A stretch of DNA of 50,681 nt from Ruminococcus sp. (GTDB lineage Bacteria > Bacillota > Clostridia > Oscillospirales > Ruminococcaceae). The translations under genes were made by a program, and so were the position numbers. Below are positions 24,955 through 33,498 of the stretch, one piece after another. The notes below the pieces were generated by a model, which saw only the letters and a list, made by a program, of their open reading frames with translations, was not told where the DNA came from and made no database searches. Each line of letters starts with the position of its first letter. Position 1 is the first letter of the stretch. Where the stretch lies: contig JAFXCR010000019.1 in NCBI GenBank assembly GCA_017516465.1, forward strand, positions 1 through 50,681, read 5' to 3'.

Positions 24955-26314
24955 CCTGCTTAAAAAGGAACTTTCCGAGCTTGTGAACCTCCAGATGTTT
25001 ATCGGTCTTGTTGCAACAGTTGCGATATTTATGGTGCTCGGCGGAGTTATGAAGACAACTGTTGACGAGGCGGTTGACCAGAGCGAAAATGTTACGATAA
25101 ACATCTGCGACAGGGATAAGACGGAATTTACAGAGAATATCATGGCAGCCATAGAGGAACTGAACAGCGATCCTGATTCGGATGTCAAGACAAAAATCAA
25201 GGTCGTTGAGTGCGAGGGCGAGGATTACTCCGCTATCCTTGACAAGAATGATATATCCAGCCTCGTTATTATTCCAGAAGGCTTTACCGCATCTTATGAC
25301 AAGATGGAACAGCCGGAGCTTATCAGTGTTTCAAGAATGACATCAGCAGCTACAATGTCCAATATGGATATAGGTAAAGAAGCAGCAATCGAGGTTATTG
25401 AAGCTTGTATTTCAAGTACTATTGCCGAAGATACAGGCATGAATTCAGAACAGTACAAGCTTATGCAGAAGCCTGTCATCCTGACGGAGAATACTGTTGT
25501 TGACGATAAGGAAGCCCGTATTGCTCCTGGAAATATCATGAGTAATATAATGATGCAGAATATGATGCTTCCGATTATCGTATTTGTTCTCATCATGCTG
25601 ACATCACAGATGCTTATGACATCTATCTCAAACGAAAAGATAGACAAGACTCTTGAAACACTTCTTTCTGCACCGGTTTCAAGACTGTCGGTAATCAGTG
25701 CAAAGATGCTTGCAGCTGCTGTTGTTGCTCTTATCAATGCGGCTGTATATATGTTTGCCTTTTCAGTTTTTGTTTCCGGTGCTACGGAAGAGGTCACAGA
25801 AACAGTGGCTAACGCAGCCGGTGTAAGTCTTACAGTAGATCAGGCTCTTGAACAGCTCGGACTCAACCTTGTTCTGGGCGATTATCTGCTTATCGGTCTC
25901 CAGCTGTTCTTCACAATCATGATCTGTCTGTCAGTTTCAATCATACTCGGAGCACTCATCGACGACGCAAAGAACGTTCAGAATATGCTCATGCCTATCA
26001 TGATGTGTGCGATGGTTCCGTATATAATTTCAATGTTTGCAGATATCAACGAACTGCCTATGATATTCAGAGTGTTCGTTTATGCAATTCCCTTCACACA
26101 TACCTTTACAGCTGTTCCTAACCTCATGTTCGGTAACGATCTGCTGTTCTGGGGCGGTCTTGTATACCAGATAATCGTATTCTTTGTGTGTATCTTCTTC
26201 TCCCTCAGATTATTCATGTCAGATAAGCTGCTGACAGTTTCACTCAATATGGGACAGAAATCGAAATACAAGAAAAAGAACAGAAAAAACAAGAATCAGG
26301 ATGATGAAGAATAA
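24941..26314 (+). CDS. ABC-2 type exporter permease (NatB-like)
   Basis: A 457-residue membrane permease with the NatB/ABC-2 layout. One N-terminal span (about 20-40) is followed by a large extracytoplasmic domain (about 45-195) and five or so C-terminal spans (about 205-230, 250-280, 315-345, 350-370 and 395-425). The linker ISNEKIDKTLETLLSAPVS is characteristic of NatB-like permeases. The C-terminus is strongly basic. Overlap with the ATPase gene indicates a coupled pair forming one exporter. Confidence 0.92.
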   Translation: MKFINLLKKELSELVNLQMFIGLVATVAIFMVLGGVMKTTVDEAVDQSENVTINICDRDKTEFTENIMAAIEELNSDPDSDVKTKIKVVECEGEDYSAILDKNDISSLVIIPEGFTASYDKMEQPELISVSRMTSAATMSNMDIGKEAAIEVIEACISSTIAEDTGMNSEQYKLMQKPVILTENTVVDDKEARIAPGNIMSNIMMQNMMLPIIVFVLIMLTSQMLMTSISNEKIDKTLETLLSAPVSRLSVISAKMLAAAVVALINAAVYMFAFSVFVSGATEEVTETVANAAGVSLTVDQALEQLGLNLVLGDYLLIGLQLFFTIMICLSVSIILGALIDDAKNVQNMLMPIMMCAMVPYIISMFADINELPMIFRVFVYAIPFTHTFTAVPNLMFGNDLLFWGGLVYQIIVFFVCIFFSLRLFMSDKLLTVSLNMGQKSKYKKKNRKNKNQDDEE

Positions 26315-26348
26315 CCGGTATATTTCCGGATAAAAAGGATGTGCGTCT

Positions 26349-27056
26349 GTGAGAAAAAAACTGCTGATCTGCAATAAGACTCCTGGTGTGGGAATGGTGA
26401 TGAAGAGATTCTTCAACGCAACTGAATATACTGTCCTGAATTGTACCATGCACCCGACTGATGTGAGAAATCACCTTGCAAAGCGGGAATATGACGTTGT
26501 TGTATTCTTTGCAGCAGACAACAGGCACGATGTGATGTTTTTTAACCGGAAGCTCAAAGAGCTGCATCCTGATACGGAAGTTATCGTTGTAATGCTGCAC
26601 CGGTGGGAAAATTACGCTGAGGATTACTACGATGACGGAGCTTCTCTCTGCGTGTGGCTTCAGGAGATAACAATGAAGCTTCTTTCAAGCTTTATAAGAC
26701 TTCTCATTTTCCGGCGGGAGCATCCGGATGTGGATCCGTATATATCAACATTTCTTGCAGATCACGGATTTACAGGCTTCCACAAGGGCTTCTACTATCT
26801 CTGCACAGCACTTGAAATGTGTCTGCGTGAGCCTGAACGTCTTAAGCAGATAGTCCAGCAGGTCTACACGGAAACAGCACAGAAATGCGGAGCTTCCGAC
26901 TATACCGCAGTAGAAAGATCACTGAGGTATTACCTTGATACAATGCTTTCGTCTCCCGATATTGATCCGCTGCTGAAGATAAGATTTCCCCAAAGACCTA
27001 CGCTCAGGAAATTTATTTCCGGTCTGTGCGATTTGTACAGGGAATGCAATTATTAA
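26349..27056 (+). CDS. Degenerate Spo0A-like protein (pseudo-receiver plus Spo0A-type C-terminal domain)
   Basis: A 235-residue protein starting at GTG behind AAGGATG. Residues 1-115 have a receiver-like beta/alpha pattern, but the acidic pocket is replaced (LLICNKT where LIADD is usual), the phosphoacceptor position in YDVVVFFAAD is not the expected Asp, and the conserved Lys is not evident. Residues about 130-235 match the Spo0A C-terminal DNA-binding domain by eye: GFHKGFYYLCTALEMCL, TETAQKCGASDYTAVERSLR and a closing RPTLRKFISGLCDLYRE, with Spo0A-like spacing. I infer a phosphorylation-independent Spo0A paralogue. It follows the ABC-2 permease by 34 bases, possibly in the same transcript. 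It could also be read as an uncharacterised helical domain protein if the C-terminal resemblance is wrong. Confidence 0.6.
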   Translation: MRKKLLICNKTPGVGMVMKRFFNATEYTVLNCTMHPTDVRNHLAKREYDVVVFFAADNRHDVMFFNRKLKELHPDTEVIVVMLHRWENYAEDYYDDGASLCVWLQEITMKLLSSFIRLLIFRREHPDVDPYISTFLADHGFTGFHKGFYYLCTALEMCLREPERLKQIVQQVYTETAQKCGASDYTAVERSLRYYLDTMLSSPDIDPLLKIRFPQRPTLRKFISGLCDLYRECNY

Positions 27057-27083
27057 GGCGTCTTTGCTTTACTGAGGTTTAAT

Positions 27084-28022
27084 ATGACAGATACAAAAAA
27101 ATATATCGGTTTTGCCGATTTTGAGTTTACCTGCGGAAGTCCGAGATATCGCTTCCGCAGCGAAATGCTGTCCGTAGGCGTGATTATCTGCGACAGCAGT
27201 TATAATATTGCTGAAAAATTCTATGCTACGTCAAAGCCGAACCGCTACCCGAAGCTTTCAAAGCAGTGCCGTGAGCTGACGAATCTCAGTCAGGAGGAAA
27301 TCTCGGCTTCTCCGGACAGCAATGATGTTCTTCAGACTGTTTCGGAGCTTATGAATAGATACGGCGTCGGCGAGCTGTGGGTATGGGGAAACTTCGATAA
27401 GCAGGGACTTCAGAGCGACATAAAAATGCACAGACGTTTTGCAAAGGAATGCGGCAGTATATGCGGAATATGCAATGCAATCCGTGATATACAGGACGAT
27501 ATGGTGAACCTCATGAAGCTTCCGCAGGCGATTAATATAAAAGAGCTTGCTTCTTCCCTCGGATATGTTCCGGACAGCGGCAGCTTCCACAACGCCTTGA
27601 ATGACGCAATGGCACTATATACCATACATAAAGCTGTATTTACTACGGATTTCCGAAAACGTCCGGAATATGCGGCACTCGTTGAGGAAAGACTTGAAAG
27701 AATACGTCAGGCAAAAGCAATACAGGAAGAAAAACGTCGTGAAAAGGCTTTTTCTGTCGCACTTTCTGCGGAAGAACAGGAGTATTTAGACAGGCTTGAC
27801 GACAAAAGTAAAAGCCGATTCATCTACCTTCGTTACAGGATTGTTCTTGCAATGGAAAAAAGTCCGCAGACAGAGGTTTTCGCTTATATTATGTTTGAAA
27901 ATTCCAGAAAGGCGAAAATTCTTCCAGCGGATAAAATCGGCAGAAGACAGGCGGAAGAAGCAGTGGAATTCCGTACCTTTGAAAAAAAGGATTTCGGAAG
28001 GTTTCTTATGGATATGGTGTGA
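27084..28022 (+). CDS. DEDDh-family 3'-5' exonuclease
   Basis: A 312-residue protein. The N-terminal 190 residues carry the DEDDh exonuclease motifs: Exo I in GFADFEF (Asp12, Glu14), Exo II in LWVWGNFDKQGL, and Exo III in FHNALNDAMAL (HxAxxD). The C-terminal 110 residues are a charged helical extension (many Arg, Lys and Glu) that I do not recognise. Relatives include KapD/Eri1-like RNases and DNA polymerase proofreading domains; substrate cannot be decided. It is the last gene of a plus-strand run and is followed by a strong terminator. Confidence 0.85.
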   Translation: MTDTKKYIGFADFEFTCGSPRYRFRSEMLSVGVIICDSSYNIAEKFYATSKPNRYPKLSKQCRELTNLSQEEISASPDSNDVLQTVSELMNRYGVGELWVWGNFDKQGLQSDIKMHRRFAKECGSICGICNAIRDIQDDMVNLMKLPQAINIKELASSLGYVPDSGSFHNALNDAMALYTIHKAVFTTDFRKRPEYAALVEERLERIRQAKAIQEEKRREKAFSVALSAEEQEYLDRLDDKSKSRFIYLRYRIVLAMEKSPQTEVFAYIMFENSRKAKILPADKIGRRQAEEAVEFRTFEKKDFGRFLMDMV

Positions 28023-28048
28023 TATACCGTTTTTATGAATAATACAAA

Positions 28049-28084
28049 CAGCCGTACATCTGGAGATGTACGGCTGATTTTTTA
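28049..28084. terminator. Strong terminator between convergent genes
   Basis: AGCCGTACATCT pairs with AGATGTACGGCT, followed by ATTTTTTA. It ends the exonuclease transcript and abuts the stop of the convergent dockerin gene. Confidence 0.88.
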
Positions 28085-29266
28085 TGTTTCGGGGAGACTT
28101 GATATACTGTTAAGGATATACTTCTGAATTGCAAGAGCATCCTTGTTGGTTAAGCCGTCGCCGTTACCGCTTACATCAGCATTTGCCTTAGCTTCATCAG
28201 AAAGCGGATAAGCATCAGGATTTCCCAGATACTGAAGGATAAGAATAGCGTCGTTCAGGAGAACTTGTCCATCGCAGTTTGTATCACCGTATAAAATATC
28301 CTGAATAACGGGAGGTTCCTCAAAAATAAGTTTTGCATTATTGAGGAATTTATCATTTGCTGATTTTTCTACCTTGTCCCAGTCATCCTTTGTACCATAG
28401 AAGGTAATAGTTGCAGAATTTGTTATATCAGAGAAAGCGTAGCTGTCGATAGTTTTAAGCTTGTTCGAGAGCTTGAGACTGCTCAGCTTGTTGCAGTAAG
28501 CGAATGCCATGCTTTCGATGGCTGTTGCACCTACTGCCTCAACAGAGGTGAGATTGTCGCAGAAGAAAAATGTATTATCGCTTATTTTGTTGATTGTCGG
28601 CGGAAATACAACTGAGGTAATATTGCTGTTTCTTGCAAAAGCACTTGAAGAAACATATTTTACGTCAGAGGGAATAACGATATCGCCCTTTGCAGTTGTT
28701 CCATCAAGTAGAGTTCCGTTAATGATTACGAGTGGACCTTCCTTGCGTTTAGCGTCAAGCCACGGAGTTGAATCGAATGCCTTTGAGTGGATTTCAACGG
28801 TATGGTCAGGAAATTCTACTGTTTCAAGTTTAGGACACATTTCAAATGCATGAAGCTCGATAACTTCAAGATTTGCTGGAAGCTTGACAGACGTAAGTTC
28901 GCTTGACATTCCGAATGAATATCCACCGATTTTTGTTATGGAATCCGGCAGTGAGATACTTGTGAGAGAGCATAATTGGAATGCGTACATCTGGATAGCA
29001 GTTACAGGCAGGCCGTCTATTGTATCAGGAATTTCAAGTGACGTTGTTCCATTTGCACATCCTGTGATTTCAATATGGTCAGTATATTTTGCGTAATTGA
29101 TTGCTCCGAGTGTTCCGGGAGTATAGTTGAAATCAGTGTTAGCGTATGCCGTAAGCTGAGCCGGAGCATCTTCACTGTTTGGTGATCCGAGCGGCATTCC
29201 AGCAGTAAGTGTAATAGCTGCTGCAAGTGCAGCGATTTTCATAAATCTTTCCTTAGTCTTGTTCAT
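28082..29266 (-). CDS. Secreted leucine-rich-repeat protein with C-terminal type I dockerin
   Basis: A 394-residue secreted protein. The ATG at 29266 is chosen because GGAGGAATTGTC precedes it; the longer frame to 29323 lacks a site. Order: signal peptide about 1-25, BspA-type LRR_5 repeats about 60-310 (LEIPDTIDGLPVTAIQ, SISLPDSITKIGGYSF, SVKLPANLEVIELHAF and so on), then a dockerin about 325-390. The dockerin has two calcium-binding F-hand repeats, GDTNCDGQVLLNDAILILQYL and DVSGNGDGLTNKDALAIQKYI. Type I dockerins bind cohesins of cellulosome scaffoldins. There is no catalytic module, so it is probably an adhesion or structural cellulosome component. It is monocistronic with its own promoter. 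Confidence 0.92.
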   Translation of the reverse strand: MNKTKERFMKIAALAAAITLTAGMPLGSPNSEDAPAQLTAYANTDFNYTPGTLGAINYAKYTDHIEITGCANGTTSLEIPDTIDGLPVTAIQMYAFQLCSLTSISLPDSITKIGGYSFGMSSELTSVKLPANLEVIELHAFEMCPKLETVEFPDHTVEIHSKAFDSTPWLDAKRKEGPLVIINGTLLDGTTAKGDIVIPSDVKYVSSSAFARNSNITSVVFPPTINKISDNTFFFCDNLTSVEAVGATAIESMAFAYCNKLSSLKLSNKLKTIDSYAFSDITNSATITFYGTKDDWDKVEKSANDKFLNNAKLIFEEPPVIQDILYGDTNCDGQVLLNDAILILQYLGNPDAYPLSDEAKANADVSGNGDGLTNKDALAIQKYILNSISSLPET

Positions 29267-29306
29267 GACAATTCCTCCGTTCATAAAATATGATGGTATA
29301 AACTGA

Positions 29307-29347
29307 TCCGGAGTTATCTGCAATGGCGGCAGATATTTTCAATCCGG
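29307..29347 (-). promoter_or_regulatory. Stem-loop in the 5' leader of the dockerin gene
   Basis: A two-tier hairpin: outer CCGGA/TCCGG, inner perfect 7 bp TATCTGC/GCAGATA with a 7-base loop. It starts near the predicted transcript end, so it could stabilise the message; it has no T run. Confidence 0.45.
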
Positions 29348-29359
29348 TACTATATTATC

Positions 29360-29388
29360 ATTATATCATAAATATATGAATATTTCAA
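29360..29388 (-). promoter_or_regulatory. Sigma-A promoter of the dockerin gene
   Basis: On the minus strand, TTGAAA (29383-29388), 17 bases and TATAAT (29360-29365). Confidence 0.82.
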
Positions 29389-29422
29389 CAAGTTTTGTAA
29401 TTAATAGTTGATAAATCTGAAA

Positions 29423-29450
29423 AAGCTGTACAGCTAATGCCGTACAGCTT
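29423..29450 (-). terminator. Terminator of the M23 peptidase gene
   Basis: AAGCTGTAC pairs with GTACAGCTT (9 bp), 10-base loop, followed on the minus strand by a T run. Confidence 0.82.
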
Positions 29451-29467
29451 CAGTATGATTGATGTTA

Positions 29468-31207
29468 TTAATCCAGCTCGATATCTGTGCCGTCAACGGT
29501 ATTGAGGAACAATTCCGGATCAAGACATACACCCATATATCTGACTTCAAAGTGGAGATGTGAGCCGTATGAGTTTCCGGTATCACCCACAGCACCGATA
29601 AGCTGACCTTTGGTAACGGTCTGATTCTCAACGGCAAAAACGCTGCTCATGTGGCCATATACAGTCTGGTAGCCGTTAAGGTGGTCGATCTGTACCATAT
29701 AACCGTAACCGCCCGAATTCCAGCCGGCAGATATAACAACACCGTCAGCGGCGGCATAGATATCTGTACCCTCGTTTGCGGCAATATCAAGTCCCTTGTG
29801 GTTTCTGTCGCTGATGAACGTATCACTTATCCATCCACCGTCAAGCGGCCAGCCCATTTCGCCTGAGCCTGTAACGGGACGGCAATTTGGATCGGGACGA
29901 GCCGCATAAGTTCCGATGCCTATCTGTTCGATAACGGGTTCTTTTGTTACAACAGAGCGTACTGTTCTGCGTGATCTTTCAATGCCGTCAACGTAGGTAA
30001 CTTCGGTATTGCTGATTTTTTCACCGACAGCACCTTTTACAAGAACTGATCTCACACCGACATTCAGAGCACTTGTTTCGTATTCGACCGTTTCGTAGTC
30101 GAGGAAGGAAAGCGTTTCGAAATCCTTGACGTACTTGATGGGGAGAAAGCTCTCGGTTTCGATAACATTTATGACCTGCCCGTTTTTAAGGGAGGTGCTT
30201 GCGTTGTAGGGATTGAGTTTTGTGAAATCTTCAAGACTCATGTTGTACATCTGGCAGACGGAAACGCTTGTATCGCCGGCTTTAGCGATATATACACCTT
30301 TTTTTTCAGTAGATGAAGTCAGCATTTCAATTGCCGGTTTTTCTTCCATAACGCTGTCCTGAAGATAGATGCCCTGAGTATATTCAATCTTGTTTTTGTA
30401 TGATAGGTCGCGGACTTCTCCGTCAACTTTATAGTTCAGGAGTCTTTCCGACAAGGCCTTCTGAATTTTTTCGTTATCTTCGACGGCGGCAATGAATTTT
30501 CCGTCGATATAGATTCCCCATGCTTCTGTAAGTTTTTCGTCGGACGCTTCAAGCATTTCGTTTGCAAGCTGGTCATAGCTGAGAATCCTGTCGCTGTCAG
30601 AGATGATTTTCAGAGAAAAGTTGGCAGAAAGGTTGAGGGTTTTATCGTTTTCTGCATATGAAATTCTCTGCTGAACCTCACGTTCCGCCTTTTCAAAATC
30701 TGCTTCCGCACTGATGATGCCTATTTCCTTTCCGTTAAAGTCTACGGCGATTCCGTATTCAAGACCGGAGCCGTATTTCACTACGGCGACAAGGAAGGCG
30801 ATAGAGACAATCGGCATGATGTAGTTGAACATCGTGTAGAAAACGCCTTCTTCTCCGAAAAGGAAGGAACCGGCAAATCGTGTGACTGCCTTGGCGTGGG
30901 CAGATTTTCCTTCTTTTTTTGCTTTGATGACTTCGTTGTAAAGCTCCTTGTTGCGTTTGGTTCGGAACCTGATGGATTCCGTCATACCTCGCCAGAACCA
31001 TTTTGCTCCACGCAGTGCAAAGGAAAGGAATCCAAGAAGCTCAGAAAGTATAAGTCCAAAGCCCTTGATTATTCCGAGAGCAGCAATGGCAAGAATCTTT
31101 ACTGCACATAAGCCAAGCCGTGAAAACAGATTTATAGTATTTTCTGTGGTTTGCATGAAAAAGCTGTCCGGATGTTCCGGATAGTGTTCCTGCTCTTCTA
31201 TATCCAT
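29468..31207 (-). CDS. Membrane-anchored M23 peptidase with LysM and G5 domains
   Basis: A 579-residue cell-wall endopeptidase. The N-terminal 170 residues include hydrophobic segments (about 25-65 and 125-145), so it is membrane anchored. A LysM-like motif (YIAKAGDTSVSVCQMYNMSLE to VINVIE) lies about 305-355, a G5 domain (YETVEYETSALNVG through the TVRSVVTKEPVIEQ end) about 370-440, and the M23/LytM domain about 455-570. The zinc-site motifs HKGLD, YGHMS and HLHFE are present, so the catalytic site is intact. The expected activity is cleavage of peptidoglycan cross-bridges at the wall. It is monocistronic, with a promoter upstream and AAAGGAG before the ATG. Confidence 0.92.
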   Translation of the reverse strand: MDIEEQEHYPEHPDSFFMQTTENTINLFSRLGLCAVKILAIAALGIIKGFGLILSELLGFLSFALRGAKWFWRGMTESIRFRTKRNKELYNEVIKAKKEGKSAHAKAVTRFAGSFLFGEEGVFYTMFNYIMPIVSIAFLVAVVKYGSGLEYGIAVDFNGKEIGIISAEADFEKAEREVQQRISYAENDKTLNLSANFSLKIISDSDRILSYDQLANEMLEASDEKLTEAWGIYIDGKFIAAVEDNEKIQKALSERLLNYKVDGEVRDLSYKNKIEYTQGIYLQDSVMEEKPAIEMLTSSTEKKGVYIAKAGDTSVSVCQMYNMSLEDFTKLNPYNASTSLKNGQVINVIETESFLPIKYVKDFETLSFLDYETVEYETSALNVGVRSVLVKGAVGEKISNTEVTYVDGIERSRRTVRSVVTKEPVIEQIGIGTYAARPDPNCRPVTGSGEMGWPLDGGWISDTFISDRNHKGLDIAANEGTDIYAAADGVVISAGWNSGGYGYMVQIDHLNGYQTVYGHMSSVFAVENQTVTKGQLIGAVGDTGNSYGSHLHFEVRYMGVCLDPELFLNTVDGTDIELD

Positions 31208-31247
31208 TCAGACGGCTCCTTTCGTTACAAAGTGGTTACAATGTAAT

Positions 31248-31275
31248 ATTATAGCAATTTATCCGTAAAATACAA
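31248..31275 (-). promoter_or_regulatory. Promoter of the M23 peptidase gene
   Basis: On the minus strand, TTGTAT (31270-31275), 16 bases and TATAAT (31248-31253). Two TTGTAAC direct repeats follow in the leader (about 31225-31243). Confidence 0.65.
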
Positions 31276-31340
31276 CGAGAATTACCGTGTTTTTTCTGTA
31301 ATGCAGGATATTTTGTAGAACTTAACAAAACTTAAGCTGG

Positions 31341-31820
31341 TTATTTGCTATTGTTTGTGAAATGCCACGAATAATCAAGCATCGCAGGAGTGTAATTTTC
31401 CAGTACTCCGATAAGCGGAAGAACATCCTTCCGTGCTGATTCGGGATCATGTTCAAGATAATTTCCGCATTCAATCTCTGTACAGCCGGGGATATCGTCG
31501 GTATAGTCAGCAATGAAGCGGTAAGCATCCCTTACAAGAGAAATGGCATTCTCATGGGAGAGTCCTCTTGTCAGAAGGTAGAAGCCTGTACGGCATCCCA
31601 TAGGACCTACATATACAATATTTTTTCCGTATTCGGAATTTCTTGCGTATGTAGCGAAAAGGTGCTCAATTGTATGAAGCGACGGATTTGAAATATAAAC
31701 TCCGCCGTTTGGCTTTACCATGCGCACATCATATGTGACTATATCATCGTCAATGCGTGAGATGTACATTCCCACGCCGAATTTTGTGTGATCTACCTGA
31801 AAGCTTGCAATTTTTTCCAT
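31341..31820 (-). CDS. luxS: LuxS, alternative internal start within the fusion
   Basis: The segment from ATG 31820 encodes MEKIASFQVDH, the normal LuxS N-terminus, and has its own ribosome binding site (AAGGAG, 9-base spacing). It is listed separately because the cell may make free LuxS of 159 residues as well as, or instead of, the fused protein. Confidence 0.6.
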   Translation of the reverse strand: MEKIASFQVDHTKFGVGMYISRIDDDIVTYDVRMVKPNGGVYISNPSLHTIEHLFATYARNSEYGKNIVYVGPMGCRTGFYLLTRGLSHENAISLVRDAYRFIADYTDDIPGCTEIECGNYLEHDPESARKDVLPLIGVLENYTPAMLDYSWHFTNNSK

Positions 31821-32675
31821 GGTATTATTCTCCTTAAAAAGATTTTTCATATCATCCGGTATTGGCGAGTGTACGGTAAGCTCTTTTCCTGTGACCGGAT
31901 CGGTAAACGTCATTTCTCCGCAGTGGAGCCCCTGACGTGATATATATTTTCTCAAACCGCCGTAGAGATCATCTCCGGCAAGAGGATGTCCGATATGCGA
32001 AAAATGTACTCTGATCTGATGTGTTCTGCCGGTTTCAAGCTCTATCCGCAGAAGCGAGTGTTTTCCGTCAGTCTGAATTCTCCGGTAATGCGTGACAGCT
32101 CTCTGACCATCCTCACGGACGCACCGGAGAATTATTGATTCGCACTGACGTGCAATCGGAGCGTCAATCGTACCCTGTTCAGGAGTTACTCCCTGTGCGG
32201 CGGCATAGTAGACTTTTTTGCAGCTGTTCTGGAGAATCCTTGCGGAATATGCGTCCTTTGCGACAACGCACAGACCGGAAGTATCTCTGTCAAGACGGTT
32301 TACGGCACGGAAGGCAAGCTCCGGATACATAGCGGCAAAGCAGTTGCCGAGGGTATCGCCCTGATGACGTATCGACGGATGAACTGGCATTCCACCGGGC
32401 TTGTTGAAAACCACAACAGCATCGTTTTCAAAGGCTATGGGAACATTCAGTGACGGACTTGCTTCCAGCGGAGAGCCGGTATCGGGACGAAGGATAATTT
32501 CGTCGCCGTTTTCAACATAGTCAATACTGCGGATAGTTCTGCCGTTTCGTGTAATACCGCCTTCGAGACGTTTCAGTCGTGTAAGAAGCCGTCTTGATAC
32601 GCCCTGCTTTTCCATGAGGAATTTTTGCAGCGTCATTGGCTGGTTGCAGCTGACTTTCAGTTTTATTTCCTTCAT
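31341..32675 (-). CDS. luxS: In-frame fusion: RluD-family pseudouridine synthase + LuxS (S-ribosylhomocysteine lyase)
   Basis: One open frame of 444 codons encodes two enzymes. Residues 1-285 are a complete RluA/RluD-type pseudouridine synthase: an S4-like RNA-binding segment (about 15-60), FNKPGGMPVHP, and the catalytic motif NRLDRDTSG with Asp129. Residues 286-444 are a full-length 159-residue LuxS, with zinc ligands in HTIEH and ECGNY and catalytic Cys in GCRTG; LuxS converts S-ribosylhomocysteine to homocysteine and the AI-2 precursor. There is no stop between them, yet AAGGAG lies 9 bases before the LuxS ATG at 31820, so separate LuxS translation is also possible. The synthase starts at 32675 behind AGAGGA. 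No SAM-cycle partner gene (pfs, metK) is adjacent. Confidence 0.9.
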   Translation of the reverse strand: MKEIKLKVSCNQPMTLQKFLMEKQGVSRRLLTRLKRLEGGITRNGRTIRSIDYVENGDEIILRPDTGSPLEASPSLNVPIAFENDAVVVFNKPGGMPVHPSIRHQGDTLGNCFAAMYPELAFRAVNRLDRDTSGLCVVAKDAYSARILQNSCKKVYYAAAQGVTPEQGTIDAPIARQCESIILRCVREDGQRAVTHYRRIQTDGKHSLLRIELETGRTHQIRVHFSHIGHPLAGDDLYGGLRKYISRQGLHCGEMTFTDPVTGKELTVHSPIPDDMKNLFKENNTMEKIASFQVDHTKFGVGMYISRIDDDIVTYDVRMVKPNGGVYISNPSLHTIEHLFATYARNSEYGKNIVYVGPMGCRTGFYLLTRGLSHENAISLVRDAYRFIADYTDDIPGCTEIECGNYLEHDPESARKDVLPLIGVLENYTPAMLDYSWHFTNNSK

Positions 32676-33432
32676 ATTCGTCCTCTTTGATATAAATTGA
32701 AATGCACAGTGCTGCCGCTGTCATAAGGCGTGTACAGGCAACGGGAAGTCCGATTACCGACATGATTGGCAGAAGATATACAGCTGTCAATCCGGCAAGA
32801 GTTTTTTTTCTGCTTTTCATGAATCCTATTGTCATGAAAATTATGCGGAATGGGCTATGTTCCGGAAAATATGCCATAAGAAAAGGTGCTGCGGCAAGGC
32901 TTATTTTAAGCGACAGCCACATCAGAATTGAAACAGCTGTCAGCAGGAATGCGTGACAGGTGAGAAACAGCTCTTTTGCGTTCTGGGCGGTTGAAAACAG
33001 CGTCCATGCCGTAATTCCGAAGAAAGTCGCCGGTGCAAGAGCAAGAAGTGATACTGCCTTTGACATGATAGAAAGTCCGAGACTTTTCCGAAAATATTTC
33101 CGGCTCATAAGGATTCTTGAAACAGGCGTCAGATGCTTTCTGTTGCCGCATATTTCCATAAGACGGTATGCTGCTGCAAAGGTCAGCGGTGCAGCAGTTA
33201 TTACTCTGAGGATAGTGATTATCAGAGCTGCTGCAAGCTGGATTCTGCTTCTGCCGCTGAAAAGCTCGGCAGGCTGTATCTGTCCGAAATAGAGCAGTAG
33301 ACTGTATATTGCCGCTTCTGCAAAACGGAAGAAAAGTTCAGACACCAGAGGCAGCAGACAGATTGTCATTGTAACGGCTTTTCTGCCTTTCAGAAGTTTT
33401 CCTGAAAATGAAATAAGCTGACTGATTTTCAT
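32521..33432 (-). CDS. Hypothetical membrane protein with a tail overlapping the synthase gene
   Basis: A 303-residue protein. The ATG at 33432 has GGAGGA 8 bases upstream. Hydrophobic segments occur near 25-50, 70-90, 125-150, 160-190 and 205-235, so it is a polytopic membrane protein; I do not recognise the family. The last 50 or so residues are polar, basic and unlike the rest, and they lie in the 155 bases that overlap the start of the pseudouridine synthase gene in another frame. A natural stop may have been lost near the synthase start. The upstream histidine phosphatase gene ends 66 bases earlier. Confidence 0.65.
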   Translation of the reverse strand: MKISQLISFSGKLLKGRKAVTMTICLLPLVSELFFRFAEAAIYSLLLYFGQIQPAELFSGRSRIQLAAALIITILRVITAAPLTFAAAYRLMEICGNRKHLTPVSRILMSRKYFRKSLGLSIMSKAVSLLALAPATFFGITAWTLFSTAQNAKELFLTCHAFLLTAVSILMWLSLKISLAAAPFLMAYFPEHSPFRIIFMTIGFMKSRKKTLAGLTAVYLLPIMSVIGLPVACTRLMTAAALCISIYIKEDEYEGNKTESQLQPANDAAKIPHGKAGRIKTASYTTETSRRRYYTKRQNYPQY

Positions 33433-33498
33433 ATCACTATTCCTCCATATCACAGGGATGTTTTGGATAGTGTATGTTATTTATTGGATATTATTCAG

